Positions 26,076 through 34,920 of a stretch of DNA of 64,000 nucleotides are shown piece by piece; positions within the stretch are counted from its first letter, which is position 1; each line of letters opens with the position of its first letter. This DNA comes from JAVKLU01 sp031538895 (GTDB taxonomy: Bacteria; Pseudomonadota; Gammaproteobacteria; Burkholderiales; Burkholderiaceae). Location of the stretch: assembly GCA_031538895.1 (NCBI GenBank), contig JAVKLU010000043.1, positions 5,519 through 69,518 on the forward strand. Reading direction: 5' to 3'. The translations under genes and the position numbers were made by a program. The notes under the pieces are model-generated. The model did no database searches, had not been told where the DNA came from, and saw only the letters and a program-made list of their open reading frames with translations.

Positions 26076-27524
26076 ATGCATTATTTTTCGACTCGCGGAA
26101 ATTCACCGCCTCAAACTTTCACGCAAATCGTTTTGTCTGGTTTGGCCCCTGATGGCGGTTTGTATTTGCCCCAAAGCTATCCTCAAATTGATTCGGCAAC
26201 TTTGAGTCAATGGCAAAATTTGTCGTATGCCGAACTGGCGTTTGAAATCATGCGCTTGTTCGCGGACGATATTCCTGAAGCGGATTTGCGCGCTTTAGTG
26301 AATCAAACCTATAACGCCCAAGTATTTTGCAACGCCCCAACTGATACGGCGCAGATCACTCCCGTGCGGCATTTAGGACGTGAGGCACAGTCCGATATTT
26401 ATTTATTGGAATTGTCCAATGGCCCGACTTTGGCGTTTAAAGATATTGCCTTGCAGTTTTTAGGACGTTTGTTTGAATATGTTTTAGAACGCAATCACCA
26501 ACAGTTAAATATTTTGGGCGCCACTTCGGGTGATACCGGTAGCGCGGCGGAATATGCGGTGCGTGGTAAAAAAAATATTCGTATTTTTATGCTGTCTCCA
26601 CATCAAAAAATGAGCCCCTTTCAAGCGGCGCAAATGTTCAGCTTGCAAGATGACAATGTGTTTAATTGGACCGTGCCGGGATTTTTTGACGACTGCCAAA
26701 ACTTGGTCAAAGCGGTATCCAATGATTTACAGTTTAAAGAGCAACATGCGATTGGTACGGTAAATTCAATTAACTGGGCGCGCGTGTTGGCCCAAGTGGT
26801 GTATTACTTTTATGCCTATTTGCGTGTTGCGCAAAAAATCGGAGCACCGGTTTCGTTTGCCGTGCCTTCAGGCAACTTTGGCAATATTTGCGCCGGACAT
26901 ATTGCGCGCATGATGGGCTTGCCGATTGCGCAATTGGTCTTGGCAAGCAATGAAAATAATGTATTGGATGAATTTTTTCGTACTGGGGTGTACCGCGTTC
27001 GTGCCCAAGCGCAAGAGACTTCCAGCCCATCGATGGATATTTCCAAGGCGTCTAACTTTGAACGTTTTGTGTTTGATTTGTTAGGTCGTGATGGAGAACG
27101 CTTGCGTAATTTGTTTACCAAAGTCGATCAACAAGGCGAGTTTGATTTATCAGGTGGCGCAAAAAGCGACGGCACAGAGTTTGCCAAAGTCGCGCAATAC
27201 GGATTTGTCAGTGGCCATTCCACACATGCTGATCGCATTGCGACAATTAAAGACGCCTATGCCCAATATCAACGTGTGCTCGATCCGCACACGGCGGATG
27301 CTTTAAAAGTCGCGCGGAATTATTTGCAAGCGGATGTGCCGATGATTGTTTTAGAAACCGCACGACCGGCAAAATTTAATGCCGCCATACGCGAAGCCTT
27401 GAACATCGAGGCGCCGCGTCCGGACGCCTTTATCGGGATTGAAAACTTGCCGCAACGTTCAAGCTTACTGAACAACGACATTGCTCAATTAAAAGCCGCG
27501 ATTCAGAAAGTGGTTAAACCCTAA
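26076..27524 (+). CDS. thrC: Threonine synthase
   Basis: PLP enzyme converting O-phosphohomoserine to threonine. Start MHYFSTRGNSPPQTF is standard for the family; an upstream TTG at 26061 is less likely. Visible: LAPDGGLYLPQSYPQ, GPTLAFKDIALQFLGRLFEYVLER (PLP lysine in FKD), ILGATSGDTGSAAEYAVRGK, FAVPSGNFGNICAGHIARMMGLP, and VSGHSTHADRIATI. 482 residues is normal. It follows the Mth938-like gene by 32 bp and abuts fluC. Confidence 0.96.
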   Translation: MHYFSTRGNSPPQTFTQIVLSGLAPDGGLYLPQSYPQIDSATLSQWQNLSYAELAFEIMRLFADDIPEADLRALVNQTYNAQVFCNAPTDTAQITPVRHLGREAQSDIYLLELSNGPTLAFKDIALQFLGRLFEYVLERNHQQLNILGATSGDTGSAAEYAVRGKKNIRIFMLSPHQKMSPFQAAQMFSLQDDNVFNWTVPGFFDDCQNLVKAVSNDLQFKEQHAIGTVNSINWARVLAQVVYYFYAYLRVAQKIGAPVSFAVPSGNFGNICAGHIARMMGLPIAQLVLASNENNVLDEFFRTGVYRVRAQAQETSSPSMDISKASNFERFVFDLLGRDGERLRNLFTKVDQQGEFDLSGGAKSDGTEFAKVAQYGFVSGHSTHADRIATIKDAYAQYQRVLDPHTADALKVARNYLQADVPMIVLETARPAKFNAAIREALNIEAPRPDAFIGIENLPQRSSLLNNDIAQLKAAIQKVVKP

Positions 27525-27896
27525 ATGAATACCCTTGCCGTCATTTTGGGCGCGGTTTTGGGTGCGTTATTACGTTGGCGTTTAAGTGTGTGGTTAAACG
27601 CAACTGACGCGGTGATGAATTGGGGCACCTTATTGGTCAACGTTAGCGGCAGTGCGTTTGCGGGGGTAGTTTTGGCCTGGCACAGCGTACACACCTTGCC
27701 GTCTGTTTTGTGGTTGCTGATCGTGGTTGGATTTTTGGGTGGCTTCACGACTTTTTCAGCGTACTCGATTGAGTTTGTGCAGTTGTTGCTAAAAGGATCG
27801 TGGCAATGGGCAATTTTGCATGTCTTGATACATGTGCTGTTGTCTTTACTGGCAGTCAGCGCCAGTTATTTGATGACGCTCAAACTGCTGTCGTAA
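27525..27896 (+). CDS. crcB: Fluoride ion channel FluC/CrcB
   Basis: Small four-helix membrane protein that exports fluoride as a dual-topology dimer. Signatures: ILGAVLGALLRWRL, WGTLLVNVSGSAFAG (Asn of the pore), GFLGGFTTFSAYSIE (Phe box and sodium-site GFTTFS). The ATG follows the thrC stop without a gap. No fluoride riboswitch is visible upstream, as expected if it is carried on the thrC transcript. Confidence 0.95.
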   Translation: MNTLAVILGAVLGALLRWRLSVWLNATDAVMNWGTLLVNVSGSAFAGVVLAWHSVHTLPSVLWLLIVVGFLGGFTTFSAYSIEFVQLLLKGSWQWAILHVLIHVLLSLLAVSASYLMTLKLLS

Positions 27897-27954
27897 TCAA
27901 GCGATGCGGACACCAGTATTTCACTTAGAGCCTATTTTTTGAAATGATATTTTT

Positions 27955-28812
27955 ATGACCCACGAATATATTTTGCTGTTGTCTTGCCCTGATCGCAAAG
28001 GGATTGTGCATGCGGTATCTGGTTTTTTAGTCGAGCATGACAGCAATATTATTGATTCGGCGCAGTTTGGCGATTCTGATGCGGCGACGTTTTTTATGAG
28101 GATACAGTTTTCCAGTGTGGAAACCTTGATCCAGTTGCAGCAAGGCTTTGAATCGGTCTCGGACAAATTTTCCATGCAATGGCAAATTTATGCCAAAGAA
28201 TCGCGCTCAAAAGTGATTTTGTTGGTTTCAAAAATGGGGCACTGTTTGAACGATTTATTGTTTCGCATCAATAGTGGCTTATTGTCCGCAGACATCGCGG
28301 CGGTGATTTCTAATCATTCTGACCATCGCGCCTTGGTAGAACGTTACGGCATTCCGTATTTTTGTTTTCCCTTGGCGTCAGGTAGTTCGTTTCAAGAGAA
28401 AGCCGCACAGGAACAAAAAATACGCGAGGTGATTGATCAGCATCAGGCGGACATAGTCATTTTGGCGCGTTATATGCAAATTTTTTCACCGCAGTTATGC
28501 CATTATTTGCACGGTCGCGCGATCAATATCCACCATTCGTTTTTACCCAGCTTTAAAGGCGCCCGCCCGTATACCCAGGCCTATCAGCGCGGGGTCAAAC
28601 TGATCGGCGCAACGGCGCATTTTGTGACGACTGATTTGGATGAAGGCCCCATCATTGAACAAGATGTGGCGCGAGTCGATCATTCTTGTCCGCCGGAACA
28701 ACTGGCGGCGATCGGTCAAGACGTCGAGTCCTTGGTTCTGTCGCGAGCGGTGCAATGGTTTACCCAACACCGCATTATTTTGAATGGCACAAAAACGGTG
28801 GTGTTTCGGTGA
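27955..28812 (+). CDS. purU: Formyltetrahydrofolate deformylase
   Basis: Hydrolyses 10-formyl-THF to formate and THF, balancing one-carbon pools. N-terminal ACT domain (YILLLSCPDRKGIVHAVSGFL), then the formyltransferase-like domain with VSKMGHCLNDLLFR, AVISNHSDHRALVERYGIP, ILARYMQIFSP, INIHHSFLPSFKGARPY (catalytic Asn/His) and LIGATAHFVTTDLDEGPIIEQD. 285 residues is standard. It ends one base before the convergent ferredoxin gene, leaving no room for a terminator. Confidence 0.96.
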   Translation: MTHEYILLLSCPDRKGIVHAVSGFLVEHDSNIIDSAQFGDSDAATFFMRIQFSSVETLIQLQQGFESVSDKFSMQWQIYAKESRSKVILLVSKMGHCLNDLLFRINSGLLSADIAAVISNHSDHRALVERYGIPYFCFPLASGSSFQEKAAQEQKIREVIDQHQADIVILARYMQIFSPQLCHYLHGRAINIHHSFLPSFKGARPYTQAYQRGVKLIGATAHFVTTDLDEGPIIEQDVARVDHSCPPEQLAAIGQDVESLVLSRAVQWFTQHRIILNGTKTVVFR

Positions 28813-29148
28813 TTACCCTTCACGCGCGTGATTGATGGTGTATTTGGGTAATTCGACGACTAAATCAGTATCGGTGACCAGCGCTTGGCACGACAAACGT
28901 GAACTGGCGTCCAGCCCCCAGGCTTTATCAAGCATGTCGTCCTCTAATTCATCGGCGCTGACGAGACTTTGACCGCCTTCGCGTACCCACACGTGGCAGG
29001 TCGTGCAGGCACATGATTTTTCGCAAGCGTGTTCAATTTCAATGTCTGCCGCTAATAAAGCATCGCAAATACTGACGCCGGTCGCGACATCTAACACCGC
29101 ACCATCAGGAACCAGGCTAGGGTGGGGTAAGACAATAATTTGTGGCAT
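28813..29148 (-). CDS. fdx: ISC-type [2Fe-2S] ferredoxin
   Basis: Adrenodoxin-like ferredoxin of 111 residues. Cluster ligands in CEKSCACTTCHV and a fourth Cys in SRLSCQA; the acidic segment SADELEDDMLDKAWGLD is typical of the ISC Fdx that supplies electrons to Fe-S cluster assembly. No isc genes are adjacent, so the role is inferred from type. Convergent with purU, directly abutting. Confidence 0.93.
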   Translation of the reverse strand: MPQIIVLPHPSLVPDGAVLDVATGVSICDALLAADIEIEHACEKSCACTTCHVWVREGGQSLVSADELEDDMLDKAWGLDASSRLSCQALVTDTDLVVELPKYTINHAREG

Positions 29149-29203
29149 GGGGTTAATGTTAAAGGCTAAGGTGTGAAAAACTAAGGGTTAAGCAAGATAA
29201 GGA

Positions 29204-30007
29204 TTAAGCAGAAAATCCTAATACGTGATTCATATCAAATAAACCCTGCGATTTGTCAGATAAAAATTGTGCGGCACGAACTGCACCTTGTGCATACGAA
29301 TTACGGCTGCTGGACTTGTGACTGATTTCAATGCGCTCGCCATCGCCAGCAAACAAAACGGTGTGATCACCTACGATATCGCCGCCCCGAACGGTGGCAA
29401 AACCGATCGAGCCTGCTTTTCTCGCGCCAGTATGGCCTTCGCGGGTGTAGACGGCAAGCTGATCCAGTGCTTGCCCGCGCGCTTGCGCAATCACTTCACC
29501 CATTTTTAATGCCGTACCAGAAGGTGCGTCAACTTTATGACGATGATGCGCTTCAATGATTTCGGTGTCGTAACCGGTATCAAAATAGTGCGCTGCTTGT
29601 TTGAGCAATTGCAAAGTGGTGTTGACGCCAATACTCATATTGGGCGCGTGAACAATGGCAATTGATTGTGCGGCAGTGGCGATTTTGGTTCGTCCGGCGA
29701 GGTCAAATCCGGTGGTTCCGATCACCATATTGATGCGATGGGCAACACAAAAGTCGAGATAATCTAAACAGGCTTGGGGGCGAGTGAAATCAATCAATAC
29801 CCGTGCATTGGCTTCTGGTTGTGCACGAACGATCACGCCTGTCAGGATACCTAAACGCAGGCCTGCATCAGCATTCAATAGCGTTGAATCAGGCGCATCC
29901 CATGCACTGCTTAACTTTGTATGGTGATTGTGATGAATCGCGGCAACCAAAGTCTGTCCCATTTTGCCGCTGGTGCCGGATAAAGCGATCGCTAGCGGTG
30001 CACTCAT
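29204..30007 (-). CDS. dapB: 4-hydroxy-tetrahydrodipicolinate reductase
   Basis: Lysine/diaminopimelate pathway reductase. Family marks: N-terminal nucleotide loop ALSGTSGKMGQTLV (a slightly divergent G-x-G-R-M-G), LIDFTRPQACLDYL, VIGTTGF, HAPNMSIGVNTTL, EAHHRHKVDAPSGTALKMG (catalytic His/Lys) and GFATVRGGDIVGDHTVLF. 267 residues. Its start codon overlaps the bamE stop (ATGA), matching the bamE-dapB arrangement of Burkholderiales. Confidence 0.96.
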   Translation of the reverse strand: MSAPLAIALSGTSGKMGQTLVAAIHHNHHTKLSSAWDAPDSTLLNADAGLRLGILTGVIVRAQPEANARVLIDFTRPQACLDYLDFCVAHRINMVIGTTGFDLAGRTKIATAAQSIAIVHAPNMSIGVNTTLQLLKQAAHYFDTGYDTEIIEAHHRHKVDAPSGTALKMGEVIAQARGQALDQLAVYTREGHTGARKAGSIGFATVRGGDIVGDHTVLFAGDGERIEISHKSSSRNSYAQGAVRAAQFLSDKSQGLFDMNHVLGFSA

Positions 30008-30465
30008 AAATTCGCGTCGATCAATTTAATAAATTCGGTTTCATTAGGAAATTTTCCACCTTGCAAACTGACCAGTTTTTTATCGGCGTTGAAAAATACG
30101 GCGAGCGAACTGGTCGTTATGACGCCTTTGCCGTTGTCATAACGGAAAGGGTAATCCCAACGGTCTTTGTGGAAAGAGTCTTGTAGCGGCGGATTGCCTA
30201 ATAAAAAACGCACTTGCTCCTGCGTCATTCCGCCTTTCAGTTGGCTCACCATTTCTTTGGTGATAAAAACGCCTTGCGATACCGGTGGTTGATAAGGGCG
30301 AATCCAATTCAACCAAGACGGCCAATAGCTTGAGCTTTGTTTGATTGAACCGGGCGCCAAATCTTTGCTCGTGGTGCCGCACGCGGTCAGCAGCGTGAGT
30401 GACGCTAACAAATAGGCAATACCAAAATAGGCAGTACAAATTTTACGAAGTGGTAAAGAGCGCAT
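30004..30465 (-). CDS. bamE: Outer-membrane assembly lipoprotein BamE
   Basis: Lipoprotein of the BAM complex that inserts beta-barrel proteins into the outer membrane. Signal peptide with lipobox LTAC, then the SmpA/BamE fold: GVFITKEMVSQLKGGMTQEQVRFLLGNPPLQD and WDYPFRYDNGKG, ending in a beta hairpin. 153 residues. fur, which often lies divergent from bamE, is replaced here by two Bor-like lipoprotein genes on the same strand. Confidence 0.93.
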   Translation of the reverse strand: MRSLPLRKICTAYFGIAYLLASLTLLTACGTTSKDLAPGSIKQSSSYWPSWLNWIRPYQPPVSQGVFITKEMVSQLKGGMTQEQVRFLLGNPPLQDSFHKDRWDYPFRYDNGKGVITTSSLAVFFNADKKLVSLQGGKFPNETEFIKLIDANL

Positions 30466-30468
30466 CGT

Positions 30469-30801
30469 TTATTTTCGGCAATAAATTCGAACAGTTTGTG
30501 GCATATAAATGCCAAGCGTAAACAAGGTGTAAAGCGCATCGGTTGATTGATAACTGCGCTCAATCCGCACGATATTTTGAGTGGCGCCGCATACTGTGAC
30601 AGGATTATTATTTTTTTCAACGGTACCCCAACCCCAAAAGAAAAAATGTTGCACTTCTTGTAGTGATGAGACATTACGAGTGAATTGTTTGTTGACGATG
30701 ACGACTTGATTCGCGCAGGCGCTCATTAACGCGATGACAGTCGTTAAAACCAGCAGGCGGGCCGCACGCGTCACTCGATGGTGATGGAAGGATAAAGTCA
30801 T
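30469..30801 (-). CDS. Bor-family lipoprotein (paralogue 1)
   Basis: 110-residue lipoprotein, lipobox MSAC, with the Bor/Iss pattern: HFFFWGWGTVEKNNNP, VCGATQNIVRIE and FTLGIYMPQTVRIYC. Bor of phage lambda and its chromosomal Iss relatives sit in the outer membrane and have been linked to serum resistance. It is three bases upstream of bamE and next to a second copy, so it may be transcribed with bamE-dapB. Confidence 0.8.
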   Translation of the reverse strand: MTLSFHHHRVTRAARLLVLTTVIALMSACANQVVIVNKQFTRNVSSLQEVQHFFFWGWGTVEKNNNPVTVCGATQNIVRIERSYQSTDALYTLFTLGIYMPQTVRIYCRK

Positions 30802-30810
30802 GTTTAAAAA

Positions 30811-31152
30811 TTATGGTAAGCAGCGAATAACCACTTCTCTGGGAGAATAAATGCCCAGTGTTACAACACTCAGCACAAATTGCGATAGAGAAGTCTGCAA
30901 GCGAATGCTGGCGATTTTATGGGCGCCATGACAGACTTCGGCGGCGTCAACTTCACGACTTTGTTGGATTCCCCAAAACCAGTAGTGCTGTGTCACAGGG
31001 CCCAAGTCGTTAACTCCAGCACTGCGGTTAAAGGTGAAGGTTTGATTCGCACAACCGGTGACAATGAAGACCAAGATTGACAGCGCGATCATTTTTTGCA
31101 GACTGCGATAAAAAATACGATAAAGGCCGCGAACAACTGAAGAACGATGCAT
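30811..31152 (-). CDS. Bor-family lipoprotein (paralogue 2)
   Basis: Paralogue of the neighbouring gene: lipobox IVTGC, then ANQTFTFNRSAG, HYWFWGIQQSREVDAAEVCHGAHKIASI and TLGIYSPREVVIRC, closer to lambda Bor than paralogue 1. GGAG five bases before the chosen ATG supports this start over the one at 31170. The pair has diverged well, so the duplication is old or the two were acquired separately. Confidence 0.82.
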   Translation of the reverse strand: MHRSSVVRGLYRIFYRSLQKMIALSILVFIVTGCANQTFTFNRSAGVNDLGPVTQHYWFWGIQQSREVDAAEVCHGAHKIASIRLQTSLSQFVLSVVTLGIYSPREVVIRCLP

Positions 31153-31194
31153 AAGCACTCCAACAAACAATAAAAAAATAGAATTCGTCTGATT

Positions 31195-32067
31195 TTAGTA
31201 GCGACTCCAATGTACGAAGCCGCTACCGTACAAAGCCAAAATCACGATACCAAAAATAATTCGATACCATGCAAAGGGAATAAAGGTATGTGAGGACACA
31301 TAACGCAGTAACCAACGCACGCAAATGAACGCGCTGATGAAAGAGGTTAAGAGTCCAATCGCAAAAACGGGAGCGTCATTGATGTTTAATAAAGTACGCG
31401 CTTTATACAATGAATAGATCGTGGCACCAAAGAGCGTTGGTATGGCGAGAAAAAATGAAAATTCAGTCGCGACGGCGCGTGGCACGCCTAACCACATCGC
31501 GCCGATGATGGACGCGCCAGAACGACTGGTGCCGGGAATCAAGGCCAGGGCTTGTAAGACCCCAATTTTTAAGGCTAAGGTTGGGGTAATTTGTGGTGGC
31601 ATTATTGATGGCGTTATTGATGGTGTTATTGGCGTAACAACAGGGTTCAGAGTCGCAGGTAAATTAATTTTTAAGGTACGACGCTCTACCCAAATAATCG
31701 CCACGCCGCCCAAAATAAAGGCTAAAGCCACCGGAACCGGTTGAAATAAATAAGACTTTATCGTTTCGCCGAACAACAGACCCAAAATTGCCGCCGGTAA
31801 AAATGCCACAATTAAAGTCGACCACCATAACCGTACTGGCGCGTTTTGAATGTGAATTTTGGAGATTAAGCGTGCGCGAAACTCCCAGCACAAGGCCAAA
31901 ATAGCGCCAGCTTGAATGACGATTTCAAACACATGTACATAGGAACCTTCAAAGGACAACACATGGGCGGCCAAAATTAAATGTCCGGTTGAAGAGATGG
32001 GCAAGAACTCGGTCAAGCCCTCGACAATGCCCATCAGGGCGGCAGAGACTAATACAAAAATATCCAT
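31195..32067 (-). CDS. uppP: Undecaprenyl-diphosphate phosphatase
   Basis: BacA/UppP recycles undecaprenyl pyrophosphate for cell-wall synthesis and confers bacitracin tolerance. Polytopic; motifs IVEGLTEFLPISSTGHLIL and PGTSRSGASIIGAMWLG are diagnostic. A hydrophilic loop near residue 150 carries an imperfect repeat of PITPSITPSIMPPQITP, encoded by a 15-bp tandem repeat, not usual in the family. ATG at 32067 is preferred to 32079. Confidence 0.94.
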   Translation of the reverse strand: MDIFVLVSAALMGIVEGLTEFLPISSTGHLILAAHVLSFEGSYVHVFEIVIQAGAILALCWEFRARLISKIHIQNAPVRLWWSTLIVAFLPAAILGLLFGETIKSYLFQPVPVALAFILGGVAIIWVERRTLKINLPATLNPVVTPITPSITPSIMPPQITPTLALKIGVLQALALIPGTSRSGASIIGAMWLGVPRAVATEFSFFLAIPTLFGATIYSLYKARTLLNINDAPVFAIGLLTSFISAFICVRWLLRYVSSHTFIPFAWYRIIFGIVILALYGSGFVHWSRY

Positions 32068-32112
32068 CACAATAATCAAGGTAAATGGCGCAGTGCCGTA
32101 CAGTTAAAAAAA

Positions 32113-33396
32113 TTAACGATGCCCCGATTTACGATGCCCCCAACGAATTCCAGGGACTTCGATATAACGATGTATCGGTAATGAAAAAAGAATGCTCATT
32201 ATCGCGGTCAAGAGGAATGCCACGATAACCTGAATGATCGCGACTTCGTGAATGTTCGAAAAGTCAGTGTTCATAAAGGTGATGGCATACGCCGGAATGA
32301 TAAACACAAAATGGAACAGAAAAATGGGAAAGGACAAATGTGCAATCACGCGCCAAATTGACCAGCTTAAACCTTGACCTAAACACGATAAGCCCTTGCT
32401 CCAATAAATAAGCATCATCATCGTCATCGCCGCAAATGCAAAACCAAAGCGTTCCAGGGATATAAAGAGCAAATTCCAATTACTGTCAAAAACACCGATG
32501 CTGGCGGTTTGATAAGCGGGGTATTTCAAGGCGGTATAAGCGACGAGAAAAGCGATACCGCAAGCTGTTTGCGCCCAGATTCGGGGCAAATTTTGTAGTC
32601 TTTTTTGCCATTTGACTGAATCATGTAAGTAGGCCCATAAGATGCCTAAAATCAGCGGACTCAAACGTGCGTAAGTGGGGTAATACAAAGTCATCATGTA
32701 GTCGCGTCCACCTTTGTCGATGAGTAAGTTAAAAACCGATTCACGATAGCTTTCAGGCAAGCTTAAACCCAAGCCGCCACGAATCAAAATCGATCCGATC
32801 AAGGCCAGTGTTAAGCAGATGATGATCCGACGCAAATTCCCCAAGCGTTCTAAACCGAGAACGATAAAAGGTAATACCGCGTAAAACTGCATTTCGACTG
32901 ACAAACTCCAACTGACGGGAATTAAGCGCGTGGGGATAAAGTTGTCAATAAAAGCGAGGCTGAACCACAGTTTGCTGCCAAACGTGCTTAATTCCCACGG
33001 CGCATAGAGCAGCAAGGCAAGCAGAAATACGGGATAAATACGCGCGATTCGATGACGGTAGAACTGTTTTAGATTGAGCGACTGCGCGCTTAAAAATTCT
33101 TGACGCAAAGAACGCGTTAATAAAAATGCACTCAATAAAAAAAACAAATCCACCGCTTTATCAAATCCCAAAATGATCGCAAACAGGCTGGGAATACTGT
33201 CGATGAAGCGATGCAAATTAAATGCTTGTTCTTTGAACAGATATAACACCGCAAAGGTGCAGTGAAACAATACGATCATCAATACCGAAATGCCGCGCAA
33301 ACCATGCAAGATGGGAATGTCTTGGTCTTTTTGAGTGTGTGCCAAGACGTGAATTTCGTGTGCGATCCACACAAAAGGTCGGGTTAAAAATCGCAT
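32113..33396 (-). CDS. Acyltransferase 3 (OafA/YrhL-like) membrane protein
   Basis: About ten transmembrane helices with Acyltransferase_3 signatures: PILHGLRGISVLMIVLFHC (catalytic His region), DKAVDLFFLLSAFLLTRSL, YPVFLLALLLYAPW and PVSWSLSVEMQFYAVLPF. Such enzymes O-acetylate or acylate surface sugars, LPS or peptidoglycan. The target is unknown; the neighbouring FkbM methyltransferase hints at glycan modification, but this is inference. A C-terminal basic tail (RWGHRKSGHR) is present. Confidence 0.88.
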   Translation of the reverse strand: MRFLTRPFVWIAHEIHVLAHTQKDQDIPILHGLRGISVLMIVLFHCTFAVLYLFKEQAFNLHRFIDSIPSLFAIILGFDKAVDLFFLLSAFLLTRSLRQEFLSAQSLNLKQFYRHRIARIYPVFLLALLLYAPWELSTFGSKLWFSLAFIDNFIPTRLIPVSWSLSVEMQFYAVLPFIVLGLERLGNLRRIIICLTLALIGSILIRGGLGLSLPESYRESVFNLLIDKGGRDYMMTLYYPTYARLSPLILGILWAYLHDSVKWQKRLQNLPRIWAQTACGIAFLVAYTALKYPAYQTASIGVFDSNWNLLFISLERFGFAFAAMTMMMLIYWSKGLSCLGQGLSWSIWRVIAHLSFPIFLFHFVFIIPAYAITFMNTDFSNIHEVAIIQVIVAFLLTAIMSILFSLPIHRYIEVPGIRWGHRKSGHR

Positions 33397-33426
33397 ATCA
33401 GATTTTTTGAATCGGGTTCGCCGGCA

Positions 33427-33864
33427 TTACGGTTGCGCCAATAACCAGTTTTCGCACTGCGTGCGAGCCGCGCGTCTTTGCGCCAAAACCTTGGCGAGTT
33501 GTGATTCAGCATCCGTGGTGTTGATCGAATTCCAAATCGGTGCCGGAAAATGCGCATCATCTGAATAACGCGCAATCACGTGCCAGTGCATATGTGGGAC
33601 TTGATTGCCTAAGCTGGCGAGGTTAATTTTGTGTGGCGTTAGTGGTGCGGGCAATTGTAAAAATGCCTGCTCGATGCGCCACACTTGCGCCATCAAACGC
33701 TGGGCTTGATCGCTGGAAAGCTGACTCATTTCCCGAACGTGTGCTTGCCAAATCACGCGAATAAATAAAGGATGTAAGGGCGTATCGTCAGCCCACACAA
33801 CGCGATATTCAGGCGTTTGATAAATTAGGGTTTGAGTCTCAGACACGCAAAGAGGGCAGCTCAT
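33427..33864 (-). CDS. HIT-family (histidine triad) nucleotide-binding protein
   Basis: 145 residues, N-terminal CPLC pair (possible zinc site) and the triad HMHWHVIAR; the pattern HPLFIRVIWQAHVREMSQLS fits the HIT fold of proteobacterial proteins that hydrolyse nucleotide conjugates. It lies 3 bp from the FkbM gene on the same strand, likely one transcript. Confidence 0.9.
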   Translation of the reverse strand: MSCPLCVSETQTLIYQTPEYRVVWADDTPLHPLFIRVIWQAHVREMSQLSSDQAQRLMAQVWRIEQAFLQLPAPLTPHKINLASLGNQVPHMHWHVIARYSDDAHFPAPIWNSINTTDAESQLAKVLAQRRAARTQCENWLLAQP

Positions 33865-33867
33865 GAT

Positions 33868-34692
33868 TTAGGATTTGCGCAAAGGATGGGGCTCGTCAGG
33901 CGAGGTGATCGGCGTTAAACCCTCGACTTGAACCGGAAACGATTTATGAATGCACAAAACATTAAAGGATGCGATGCCGCCAAAGATATTTTCTGGGGAC
34001 TTAAAAAAATTATCTTTGGAATATAAAAAAGGAATATGCCACCACAGTTTGTAATCCTGCGAAAAAATTTCTTGTAGCAAGTTTTGCGACTTATCAACGC
34101 GATCATTTTCAATATACAAAGTGGGATGATATTTTTTAATTGATTCGCGCGCGCCCATTAACACCGATTGTTCCATGCCTTCAACGTCGACTTTGATGAG
34201 GTCAATTTTTTCACCGGCCAAATGTTCATCCAGCGTGACAATTTGTACGGCTTCACTTTGTGCTTGTGCGGCGCTATGTAAACTGAGTCCGCCAAAATTT
34301 CCCGTTTGCGCGTAATCGGGTGGCGTCAGGTAAAACGTATCGGCTTTGGTCCCCACGCCCAGACGGTAAGTCCAAATATTGTCGAGCCGATTCAGGGCGA
34401 CTTGGCTATTGAGTAAAGCATAGCAATGGCGTTGCGGTTCGTAGGCAATCACCTTGCCGCTTGGACCGACGGTTTTAGCCAAGCCTATCGTATGGCTGCC
34501 GATATTGGCGCCGACTTCAACGACGCATTGACCTGGTTGCACCAGTCCATTTAATATCTTCGCTTCATCGTAGTTGTATTCGCCGTAATGAATTAACGAT
34601 TGGGCGATAAACTGATCGTTCGGATTGACCAAAAAATAACCATCGCGTCCATGCACTAATACGGCGTTGTTATCGAGTCTTACAGTTTTCAT
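33868..34692 (-). CDS. FkbM-family SAM-dependent methyltransferase
   Basis: 274 residues. SAM site VVEVGANIGSHTIGLAKTVG and VIAYEPQRHCYALL, then EKIDLIKVDVEGMEQSVLMGA and PTLYIEND, all typical of FkbM methyltransferases, which often methylate sugars of surface glycans or polyketides. The substrate is unknown. It is upstream of the HIT gene. Confidence 0.88.
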   Translation of the reverse strand: MKTVRLDNNAVLVHGRDGYFLVNPNDQFIAQSLIHYGEYNYDEAKILNGLVQPGQCVVEVGANIGSHTIGLAKTVGPSGKVIAYEPQRHCYALLNSQVALNRLDNIWTYRLGVGTKADTFYLTPPDYAQTGNFGGLSLHSAAQAQSEAVQIVTLDEHLAGEKIDLIKVDVEGMEQSVLMGARESIKKYHPTLYIENDRVDKSQNLLQEIFSQDYKLWWHIPFLYSKDNFFKSPENIFGGIASFNVLCIHKSFPVQVEGLTPITSPDEPHPLRKS

Positions 34693-34775
34693 GATGAATG
34701 CGTTAATTTAATAATCAGTCTAGTATCCGGCAAGTCCGTGGGTCAATTCGCGCTCGAGCTTAATCGGTATCAATG

Positions 34776-34920
34776 TTAGGGGCACTTCTATCAATTCATT
34801 TTTGCGGCGAATTGCTTTGTTGCGCAGTACGCGAAATCCTCACGTACTGTAGGTACGCTCCGGTTTCTGTGTGCCTCGCACTTCATCCGCACATTCTGTA
34901 TTTATAGAAGTGCCCTTAGG
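34776..34920. mobile_element. MITE-like element, copy 2, inside the DUF167 gene
   Basis: Positions 34781-34915, 135 bp, nearly identical to copy 1 (2500-2641) and in the same orientation, with inverted ends GGCACTTCTAT / ATAGAAGTGCC. It is flanked by TTAGG on both sides (34776-34780 and 34916-34920), a target duplication different from that of copy 1. It interrupts the 3' end of the DUF167 gene, which now reads into it and stops at 34840. No transposase inside. Confidence 0.88.
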
